DNA of 64,000 nt from Typhlomys cinereus (lineage: Eukaryota > Chordata > Mammalia > Rodentia > Platacanthomyidae). Positions 35,905-46,564 of this stretch are shown here, in pieces (position 1 is the stretch's first letter; every line of letters starts with the position of its first letter). Below the pieces are notes generated by a model, which ran no database searches, had not been told where the DNA came from, and worked only from the letters and a program-made list of their open reading frames with translations. The DNA is taken from the NCBI GenBank assembly GCA_023101885.1, contig JALPQD010000138.1:310001-374000 (forward strand), read 5' to 3'. The translations under genes and the position numbers were made by a program.

Positions 35905-36128
35905 CATTATTATTTACGTGTGTCCCTGTGGAAGCCCAAACTCAGGAATCACCCTAGATTGCTGTACCTTCTTATTGCTTGCTCTGAAGTTTTCCAGGCT
36001 CTGTCTTCCGGGGTTGGAATTACAAACTGCCACCATAACTACCAGGCTTTTTTTTTTTTAACATGGGATGTGGGATCCGAACTTGGATCCTTCTGCCTGT
36101 GAGATAGAGACTTTAACCTCTCTCCAGT
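35905..36128 (-). mobile_element. B2-like SINE, reverse
   Basis: Lacks a long GT tail. It shows GGAATCACCCTAGATTGCTG, a T-run at about 36048-36058, GGGATCCGAACTTGGATCCT and a decayed head. Confidence 0.75.
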
Positions 36129-37006
36129 CTGGACTTCCTCTTTTCTACCAGCCTGTCAGAGGGTGGAGTGATGGAATCAGGGTGTTCTTCAGCATGACTT
36201 CAGCTCTGACATCCCGGACAGAATGAGAGGTAATATCCAAGAGCATTATCCAACCCCTCACTGGGTTCGCTGGGACCCGCCAGGAGCTGGCTCCCGCAGG
36301 ACATGGCATCCATCCCAGCCTTGTTTTGCTCAGTGTCTCCTCGCACCCCCCCTCCCTGTGCTGACCAAGGTCCTGAAGTTCTTGCATCTCACACAGGATC
36401 CACTCGCAGGGAGACAGCTTGCTTCCTGCTTCGCCTGCATCACTAGGAGCTCAGAACAGTAGCAGGACTGAGTGGGTCCTTCCAGCACCTTTCCCTGGGG
36501 GGCCATCACAGTATTTAGCCCCCCTTCTCTATTACCAAATGCTCACAATCCTGACCTTCCCACTGGAATCCACCTCCTGTTATTCTAATGGTTACCATTT
36601 TGCTTCCTAGTTCCCTGGTCTCCGAAACACCCAAACACTGAAACTACATGCAATTCTCAAACCTTGCTTGAAATAATCCTAAATGTCTCTTTCTGTGAGG
36701 GATTCTACTGTTCCCCACATTTGGGAGTTCTGTTACCCATTTTGCTGTTCCTCTGAGGAAGTCTAACTTCTTTACCATGTCCCACCATGCCAGTCTCTAA
36801 GCATCTTTCCCCAAGGCATAGGCTTATAGTCTCAGAATCTCTGGTCTTGTTTTCTGTTTTAAAATAACCATAAATATTCTTGACTCTTTCTCCCACTTTT
36901 AGTTCTTTATTTCACAGAAGTATGAACCTGCACCCCAAATCTGCATCACTTTCACCCTCCAACACTGTGGACAAAGGGCCACAAAGAATTTAGGACTTCA
37001 TTGCAT
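36129..37006. other. Sequence past the HTR3A poly(A) region, no gene seen
   Basis: SINE-poor unique sequence; contains an alternative AATAAA (minus) at 36911-36906. It may be part of a longer HTR3A 3' UTR. Confidence 0.45.
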
Positions 37007-37012
37007 TTTATT
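37007..37012 (-). terminator. Candidate HTR3A polyadenylation signal AATAAA
   Basis: TTTATT on the plus strand reads AATAAA on the gene strand, 655 nt after the stop codon. It is the first canonical hexamer found in unique (non-SINE) sequence downstream of HTR3A. A second one at 36911-36906 is the alternative. Confidence 0.45.
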
Positions 37013-37276
37013 ACCCCTCCAGCAGCTGATGCATTGGGAAGGTAGCCACAGACAAGAAGGAGGCCTCAGAGGCTGGAGAAACCTAGCGCAGAGTAACCAG
37101 ACACCTGTGCCAGAGAGTTGGTTTGTGATATAAGTATAAAAAAAATATGCTGGAAATGGGCAATCACCTTATTCAGGGAAGTGGCAAAGGGGAAACTGAG
37201 ACTTAATACACAGGCATAGACGATTAAAGTTAGGGTATGCCTGGATTTTCTTGACCTAAGATAACAGGTTTTTAAT

Positions 37277-37484
37277 ATTTTGGTAATTTATATATAAGAC
37301 AGAAAGAGAGAGACATGCACTCATGGCACATGGGCAGAGGTCAGAGGATGACTTTTAGAAGTGAGCTGTCTACATCTATCATGTGAGCTTCTAGGAATTG
37401 AGCTCAGGACGCTATGTCACCAGGCTTGCAAACAGGCATCTAAGCCCCCTCCCCCCAGCTATCTTGCTGGCCCAGATAACAGGC
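37277..37484 (-). mobile_element. B3-like SINE in the HTR3A 3' UTR with target duplication
   Basis: Reads GGCAGAGGTCAGAGGATGAC, AGGAATTGAGCTCAGGACGC and CTATCTTGCTGGCCC. AGATAACAGG flanks it at about 37260 and 37475. In the HTR3A transcript it lies in sense orientation. Confidence 0.75.
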
Positions 37485-37666
37485 TTTGAAGCCATGAGGA
37501 GGAGTTGGGAGCAAAGGGGTGAAGGGTGGAAAGGGTTTTGAGCACTGAGTTTGGGTTCAGACCCAGGCTTGGGATTGCTTAGATGAACTGGGACTGGAAA
37601 CAGGAGAGGACCTAAGCAGAAATCTCCATCCTCGTCTCCCAGCCTCTCCCCCTGGGCTGCGCCCAC

Positions 37667-37974
37667 TCAGGAATAATGCCAGATGGACCAGAGTGTGACC
37701 AAGGTTATGCTGTAGGCCAGCACTGCCAGCAGGTAGACCCGGAAGAGCAGCTTGTCCAGCACAGAGCCCACGCGCAGCCAGTCCCGGGCCACCTCTCGGC
37801 TCTCATCCCGCTTCTCCAGGAAGTGACGGATAGAAGACAGCTCCTGCAGCAGCCCGCGCACGGCCAGAGAGGCCTCCCGGGGCGGCGGGGGAGGGCTAGG
37901 GCTGCTTCTGCCTTGAAGGGGCTTCTCCAAGTCTTGGGGTCCTCCCACGTGGTTGCAGTGGTGGTTCATCACGA
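37667..37974 (-). CDS. HTR3A: HTR3A exon 9: MA helix, M4 and stop codon
   Basis: The acceptor is a T7-C-C-A-G tract before 37974; the split codon joins as GTC. The exon encodes [13 protein letters not shown], a proline-rich [10 protein letters not shown] segment, the MA helix ([20 protein letters not shown] then [17 protein letters not shown]) and M4 ([20 protein letters not shown]), ending W-H-Y-S-TGA with the stop at 37669-37667. The three MA-helix arginines that lower single-channel conductance in 5-HT3A (R..VAR..WLR pattern) are all present. No alternative acceptor is seen 18 nt upstream, the position that yields the six-residue-longer mouse variant. Confidence 0.97.
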
Positions 37975-38105
37975 CTGGAAAAAAACAACATTGGTAAGGA
38001 GGGAAGCCAATGGGGTGGCCTGATACTCTCCCTTGTTTCTATACTCTGAAGAATTTCCCTCCTATTTTTCATGTTTGTATGTAGAAGGTGCACGTATACA
38101 TCTCT

Positions 38106-38156
<51 letters not shown>

Positions 38157-39833
38157 ATGTGGGTGGGTATACGTGTGAATGTGCAGGTGTGTATGCAAGA
38201 ATGAACTTGAGTGTGTGTGCCTGTGGAGGCCCAAGGGTGACATGGGAAATCATCATCTGGGATTACTTTATCTCTTTACTGCTTTGCTCTGAGTTTCCCG
38301 GATTCTGCCTTCCAGGATTGTAGCTGTAGGTGGTCACCATATCCACCTGGCATTTTTAATGGGATCTGGGGATCTGAGCTCAGATTCTTTTGCTTAGGAA
38401 GCAAAGGCTTTGACCCCGGAGCCACTTCCCCAAGCCTCCTGAAGAAATTTTTTTTTATTCAATTGTGCATGTACGCGTGTGTGCGCTTGTTATGTATGTA
38501 TGTGTATGTATGTATGTGTGTATGTGTAGAATCATGGACGAATTCAGGAACCATCATGGACCGCCTCTACCTCCTCCTTGTTTACTCTGCCCCGGGGTTC
38601 ACAGGCTCCGCCCTACCAGGACCAGAAACGCAGGCCGCCCCCGCTTCCGCCCGGCGTCTATACGTGGGGTCTAGGATCCGAACTTGGGACCTTCCGCCTG
38701 CAAGGCAGAGGCTTAACCCCTGAGCTACCAGCCCTGCCTGAAGAAATTTTTATTGTAAACAATTTCAGACATGAGAAGGAGAATGAGGAGCCAGTGAGGT
38801 GACTCGTTGGTGAAGTGCTTGTCGCGCAAGCATGAGGACCCCCAGGACCCATGTAACAAAAGCTGAGTGTTGGAGACTTAGCTCAGGGGAAGAGAGTTTG
38901 CCCAGCAAGCTCAAGGCCTTGGGAGTGGTTTCCAGAACACAAAACGAAGCAAAACATCTTCAGGTGTGGTGGCCTGAGTGTAATCGCAGTGCTGGGAGAC
39001 AGAAACAAGCAAATCCTTGTGGTTCACTGGCCAGCCAAACTGGCGGTCCCAGGCCAGTGAGAAACTGTCTCCAGAATCAAGGCAGACAGAGTCCTGAGAA
39101 ATGATACCTGAGGCTGACCTCTGGACTCCATGTGCATCTGCATATGCACACACGCATTCTCCTGCAGGTGTGTGCACACACGGACAAAGAAAAAAATAAA
39201 AGGAAAATAAATTTTATGAAAGGATAAAGAATGTCTTATATCCTTTATCCGGGGGCGGCCACTATACAACATGAACTAATTTAAAAAGTCATATGATTGT
39301 GGGTTCCTGTGGACCCCTCCTCAATCACATCCTTCACTTCATCCAAGTCTCTGCCCTCTATTTATCCTTCCCGGGCACTGCAGGTTTCCCTCAGCAACCT
39401 GATGTCTATCATTTCATTCAGTCCTTACAGCAGTCGCATAAGAGAGGCAAGCGTAGGAATGATTCCTTCCTCATCCTTGTGGTGCTGAAGCTGAGAGAGG
39501 GTAAGTGCTTTCCTTTCTTGGTGCTGTGACAAAGCACCCTGACAAAAGCAACTTCAGGGAGCAAGAGTTTGACTCTGGCTCAGAGCCCGAGGGACTGTCC
39601 ATCACAGGGGAAGCTCGGGCGGCAGAAGCTTGAAGCAGCTGCTCAGGGGTCCAGGAACAGAGCAATGTGCACATGGGTTGCTCAGCTGGCTCTGTCCTTT
39701 GTGCGGTCCCCAGCCAACCTAGGGAATGGTGTCACCTGAGTGGGCAGATTCTTCTCCTAAGATGATCAAGGGAATCCCCCATAGGTTAATTTTTAAAATT
39801 CTTTTAAACTTTATGTATTCATATTGTGCATGC

Positions 39834-39866
<33 letters not shown>

Positions 39867-41055
39867 TGTGTGTGTATTGAAGGGCACTCCGTGACCAAGG
39901 GTGACTTCGGGAATCATCCTGCATTGCTCTACCTCCTTCTTGCTACACTCTGGGATTTCCCAGACTCTGCCCACCAGAGCTAGAAGTACAGGCCACCTCC
40001 ATTTCTCCCTGGTGTTTTTTTTTTTTAAATGTGGCACTTGGGATCCAAACTCAGGGCCTTCTATTTGTGAAGCGGAGTCTTAATCTCTGAGCCATCTCTC
40101 TAGCCCCCCCCCCCCATAGGTTAAATTAAACTAGGCAATCCCTCACAGGCCTGCCCGGAGACTCATCTCCAAGGCAATTCTAGAGCCCCCTCAAGTTGAC
40201 AATTGACAGTAACCATCACAGTAAGTAATTCAAAGTCAAACATCACTTACTGGTCAGATCATTAAATTAGAGATCTGACTAGGTTACATGAGACCCTATC
40301 CTAGGTAGGTCTGGGTTCATATCACATGAAGACCCTGGATTCTCTGCTCTCTCTGCTACATTATTGCCTGAGGAGGGGACAGCGGTCCAGGGGCACGTCT
40401 CTAGGATGCCCAAGTCCTTTTGGGCAGAAACTCTGCTGTGGCCATGTCACTAGACTAGTGGTTAGTGGTGATCAGCTCTAGATGAGATGGTCTTCGATAG
40501 ACCAGGAGTCTCTTATGAAAGACCTGGGCCCAGCCAGCCAGAAGGACGGAAAAAGTAGAGAAGAATGATTAAGAACACAACCCTCTGGGCTGGGACTACG
40601 ACTCAGCTGCTGGAGTGTTTGCCTAGCATGCATAAGGCCTGGGTTCAATCCTCAGCACCATGTAAATCTGGTGTTTTGGTGCATATCTGTAAAACCACAT
40701 TCAGGAGATGGAAGCAAGAGAATCAGGAGTTCTGGGTTATTCTTGACCACATAGAAAGTTGGAGGCCAGTCCAGACTACAGACACACTTTGTGTATGAAA
40801 TTCATTTAAAAAATCACAAATAAGGGCTGGAGCGGTGGCTCAGGGGTTAAGCCCTCTGCCTTGCAGGCGGAAGGTCCCAAGTTCGGATCCTAGACCCCAC
40901 GTATAGTCGCCGGGTGGAAGCGGGGGCGGCCTGTGTTTCTGGTCCTGGTTGGGCGGAGCCTGTGAATCCCGGGACAGAGTAAACAACAAGGTGAGGCGGT
41001 CCATGGTGGTTCCCGAATTCGCCCGTGGTTCTACACACACATACACACACACACA

Positions 41056-41088
<33 letters not shown>

Positions 41089-42084
41089 GTGTGTACACAT
41101 GCACAATTGAATAAATAAAAAAAATTTTTTTAAATTACAAATAAAGACATGACCTTTGTGGGGTATAGTGGAATATGACTGTAATCCCAGCACTTGGGAG
41201 GTAGAGGCAGGAGGACCAGGAGTTCCAGACCAACCTTGACTACTGATTATACAGAGTTAGAAGCCAGCCTGGGCTACAGGATACCTTATCTTCCATGGGT
41301 CTGGGTTCGAGTCACTTATTTTCAGTTCTAGGTTCTGTGAGACAGCATGAGCCATTCTATCTCTCTAAGCCTCTGTTTCCTTATTTGAAACGTAAGAATG
41401 GGAACCCTGTTGAGCTGTCATAGATTTCATATGTGAGCACAGGAAATGCTTGTGCCTGGTATGCACGAAGTATTCACAGGACAAATCAGCCAATACATGG
41501 AAGCTATAAGGATCCCTCAGAAGTACGGAAGTACAAGCTCTGTGGTCACTGTGTTTTTAAACACCTCATAGGTACTAGTTAGCTTTAGTTCACTTATGCA
41601 GACTGGGACAGACTATTGCTAAATTTGTGACAACCCTCCTGCCTGTTTCCTGTGTGCTGGGATTATAGGGACATGTCACCATGCCCAGCTAAGAGTTTGA
41701 GATTATAAGGAAATCAGTGGTTGAGCTGATTGAGATGAGAAAGTCCTAGAAATTCCAGCTGCAGTATTTACTTCACAAGGAGAGAGGCTGGTCACGGCCT
41801 CCTGGGGTTCTCCCTGACCCCACTTGCCTGTGATCTCAGAGCCACTCTCAGCGCAAAGGGCTCAGCTGGTGACGCTCACCCTATCCATGTACACAGGCTA
41901 ACGGCATGTGTGAAAGCAAAGCAGAGATCTGATTGACACCTTTGGTTAAAGTCTTCCTATTCCCAGTAAAGCTGGGTGCAGGATGGTACCCAGACCCCAG
42001 GTCTTCCCCAGGGTGGCATTTCATAACCTCCAGGAATGACCCTTCTGTGGGTGCGTGCATGCGTGCGTGTGTGCGTGTGTGTGC

Positions 42085-42123
<39 letters not shown>

Positions 42124-43763
42124 TGCGTGCGTGCGTGTGTCTCCTCCCCTCTCTCACCTGGGCAGTCATTGGTCTTGGTGGCTTGGAAGCTGGCTGGGAG
42201 CTTGGGGGAGGTGGGCTGCTCCCCAAGACAGAGCAGAGGAGCAATTCTCTCAAGGACCAGGTGCTGCAGCCAGGCGGGCACTGGCCGCTGCAGGTTCTGC
42301 TTGTGAACCAGTCGTACAATGAAGATGGTCTCGGCCAGGCTTATTACCAGCAGTGCCATGCACACTACAAAGTAGATCCCTGGGGGGGGGGAGAGAGATT
42401 CAGGAGGTGGGAGAGGGCCAGGGCCTCCTAGCATGCGCTGTCCTCAAGGGGAGGCCTTACCAATGAGCGGGGTACCGATTGCGGTGGCCGGCAGTGTGTC
42501 CGACACAATGATGAGGAAGACTGAGTAGCCCAGGAGGAGTGTGATCTTGAAGGAGACCCTCTCGCCACTGTCCGGGGGCAGGTAGAAGCCCACGATGTCC
42601 ACGACCATGAGGAAGATGCTGGGCAGCAGGAGGCTGACTGCATAGAACAGGGGCCGCCGGCGGATGACCACCTGGGACCAGGAGCAGTGTGGGGGAAGGC
42701 TGGGCAGGCAGGCCTCGTGCCCAGGAAACACCAGCCTTTACCCCCTCCATCACGGAGCTCGCAGACTGGGATGCTCAGTGTCAGAAACGGACAAACTCCA
42801 CAACTGCCTCTCACACCTTGCCTCTGACCATTCAGGGTAAGTAAGGGTTAAGTCAGTTGCATTTTCCTGGCTCCCTCCTGCAGCTGCAGGGGGTGTAGGA
42901 GACCCCCCGGGGGTTGGGTCCTTCCCAGTTTGCTCCACATCCTCCCCCCTCCCGCAGGTGTGAAGGTCTAGGAATTCTTATGGACTCTTCCCTTAAGGCA
43001 CGCCCACTCACGTGGAACTTCATTTCCCCAAAACAGTCGCTGCTTTCCCTGAACTCCTGAAACTGGGTGAGTACTGCCATCAGCTCCCACTCCCCCTGGT
43101 TCATGAAGACGCTCTTGTCTGACTTCACTTGTTCTGGCAAGCGCCACAGGGAGACGTTGATATCCTGGACTGAGGCGGAAGAAGAAAGGTCAGCTCCAGA
43201 AGCTAGTGCCTTGGGTGTAGACCCTGAGGAGGGGCAGCCTTAGCGAGTCTCAACGAGCAAGGGTCCCTGACGTGGGGATTCAACACTCAACTTTTAGTCT
43301 TAGTTTCTTCAGTTGTGACGTGAGGCCATAGAGGACAGAAACAGGAACACAGGGTGAAGAGCCATAGGAAGCATTCATTAGAAAGTCCTCCCCCCCCCCC
43401 GCCATCTCCCTCCCCTGCCCCTGCCTCTCATTCTCTCAAAGACATGGCTCAGTGAGTAACAGCATTTGCTGTGCAAACATGAGGACCCAAGTTCAAATCC
43501 CCGGCACCCATATAAGAAGTCATGTATGGCTAGTGCATTTGACATTGCAGCTCTGTGAAGGGATGAGCCAGGAGGATCCTGGGACTTGCTGGTTGTCAGC
43601 CTGGCTCCAAGTTCAGAGAGTGATCTCCTTTCAAAGGGATGCAGAAGGGATTGATAGAGCAGGACACTTGACATCCCCTTTGGGCTTCTTTTATGCTCCC
43701 ATGTGTACACACACATACACAAAGTAAGTGTTAAAATGTTCTCTCTCTCTGCCTCTCAACATA

Positions 43764-43811
<48 letters not shown>

Positions 43812-45506
43812 CCTTTTATTACCCATTTAGGAAATGAATAAAACACAATATTATATACCTTTGCCTTCAGAACTGCCTGTCTTTGAAAAATTCTCAATTA
43901 TAACACAGTGGAAAGAGGGACCGCACTGCTGAAAGTTTTCCTCTGACCGCCCCTTGTGCACTGAGGTCCTCACTCTCCAGTCTCTCTCTTTCTCTCAAAT
44001 AAACAAATAAAAAGAAAGAAAGAGGGCTGGGGAGGGCTTGGTGGGTAAAGCCCTTGCTGGGCAGAATGCTTGCTCACAGCATGAAGACATAAGCTTAGAT
44101 CCCTAAACCCATTTAATGTGGGGCAGGCGTGTGAGCTACATGTAATCCCAGCCTTCAGGAGAGACAGAGATGAGATTTTCACAGTAAACTGACTAGGTGC
44201 ACTAACGGGATTGGCAAGCTCTGGGTTCAAGTGAAGGACTCTGCCTCCATATAGGGAGCACAAAGATGGAGGAAAATACCAACATCAATCTCTGATCTCC
44301 ACATACACATGACACGCACACACATGCATGAAAAGTTAAGAGAGACCTCAGTATACACTAACCTATTGTTAAAAGAAGTCACATATGTACGATATGCACT
44401 TTGATAAATAGGTATGTGTGTATGCATGCAACTTATGAATGGATAAAGAAAAAGTTAGAAGAATATATTCCATGATGTATATTCGAAAGTGATTGACTCT
44501 TGGAAGGAATTAGGCAGCAATCAGGGAAACTTTAGCCTTCTCTGTGCTTTGGCTTTTGGATCAAGGAAATGATACATCACCATTATAATTTACATTTAAT
44601 GTGATGAATCAGGTGAATAGAAAGGAAGTTCACCTTTTAACAATCGGGCAGTGCTCCTTCCCTGCCCTCTACTCAATAAAATTTGCCAGGTACCTTCCTC
44701 TGTGCCATGCATCATGCTGGGTCATGATCCTGACCCTCTAAGTTTATGTCCCGAGACAAGTAACATTGATGAATATCGACAAGTGATGGAGCGGTGAGAA
44801 AACCCAGCATTATGAAATTGCCCGAGAAAGACAATCTAGGGGTTAAGATCTCCTAGGAGCTGATAACTAGGGGGCAGTCAGGTGAGTAGAGGGTTTGGGG
44901 AACAGGTGGAGGAAACAGGAGGAGGAGGAGGAGGAGGAGGAGGAGAGGGGCTAGGGACCTTCAGAGAAAAGCAGCTGGTCCGGCTGAACACAAAGGTCTA
45001 GGTCTGGCACTCGGACCACATGAAGCCAGGTCAGTCTGGAGTCCACCCCAGACAAAGCTGAGCAGTTGGTATAGGCAGGAAGAAGTCAGTGATTTGGATT
45101 GTGTCCCAGCACTGCCAGGAAGCCACTGAGGGTTTAAGTGACCTGATCAGATTTGCATTTTAATAAGAGCTCCCAGGCTGCGGTGGGGAGCGGGAGGCAA
45201 AGGGAAGGGAGGGGTAGGAGGGAGGCTACAGCAGATACTGGGATGGTGGCTTGGCTGGGAGGTGAAGAGAAGTGGACGTCCTGTTTTGGATACCACATAA
45301 GAATGTCCCCCACAAAGTGCCTTACAGTCAGTTCATACGTCTTAATCTTTAACCAACTCGGGAAGGAAGTAAGGCAACCAGATTGGCCCCATCTAAAGGA
45401 AGAGGCAACAGAAGCTCCGTGGCATTAAGAAGTGTCAGGTGACAGGGCTCTTGTGAGCATGTGTAAGCTCCTGGTTTCAAAAGTTTCAATCTCCAGAACC
45501 ACGAAA

Positions 45507-45562
<56 letters not shown>

Positions 45563-46513
45563 ACTAAGTGACTGGAAAGTGACAGAGCTCAATGGTATGG
45601 GCCTGCAGTTTTCAGCATTCAGGAGACAAGGCAAGAGGATCAAAAGTTCAAAGGCAGCCTGGGCTACAGGTCACAGAAAAAACAGGATGGGAGGCAAAGG
45701 GAGAGGGGGAGGAGAGGAGAAGCTAGAACTGGGATGCAGATCACCAGTAGAGTGAGTACTTAGCATGTGTGATGCCCTGGTTTCATCCCTAGCAAGGAAG
45801 GAAGGAAAAGCAGGAGGAAAGGGCAAGAGGAAGATAAGGGAAGGAGGGAGGGACGCAAAGAAGAAGGGAAAGGTAAAGAAGGGGGAAGAAAACAAGCAGT
45901 CATTGAACGACGTACCCTGGAGAGTGCTTTTGACTGTGTCCTAGGAACCCCAGCCCCTGCCCCCCTCCCGAGCCCCCACACTCACTGGTGTGGAGCCAGC
46001 TGGTAAAGGTGAGCGAGCAGTTCTGCACATCAAAGGGGAAGTTGTAGATGTCCAGGCTACAGGCGGTCACCACCTGCAGGGGCTTGTAGTTCCGGACCTC
46101 GCCATCACTGCACACGTACACGTAGGGGATGTTCGGAGACTTTCCCACGTCCACACTGGCCAGGGAAGAGGAGGTTAGTGTGGGGGTTCAAGAGGCAGGC
46201 CCAGGCCTGGGAGTCTGAAGATCTTTGAGCAGCTGGTAAGGAAAGTAATTTGGGGAGGGTCTGGACAGGACGACACAGATATTTTTGTCTGGCCTCTGTT
46301 TCCTGGGGCTATTGGTTTTAGCCTCCTGGCCTGCTATCCCAAGGGACCTATCCAAGCAGTACCAGGGCATCATTCTCTTTAGCTCCCCTGGAAGCCCCCA
46401 AAGACAGGGAAAAACCCATAATCCTCTGTGGGGCTTGGAGGAGAGATGTCGAGAAAAAGGTCACAAATGGGCTCCTAAAACCCCCAAAGCCTGTGTGAGA
46501 CAGGGCACTCGGC

Positions 46514-46564
<51 letters not shown>

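Larger units (their letters stand above)
37007..37666 (-). other. HTR3A: HTR3A 3' UTR, about 660 nt, containing a SINE
   Basis: The sequence after the stop codon runs without another gene to an AATAAA on the minus strand at 37012-37007, inside ATGGG-free, C-rich sequence. A SINE in its B3-like form interrupts it at about 37277-37484. The extent is inferred from the polyadenylation hexamer and the usual HTR3A transcript size; a second AATAAA at 36911-36906 would lengthen it by about 100 nt. Confidence 0.5.

Noticed and set aside
42021..42434. Long open frames on both strands through HTR3A exon 8 and the GT tract
   Set aside because: The minus frame is exon 8 read into the intron; the plus frame is its shadow plus dinucleotide translation.
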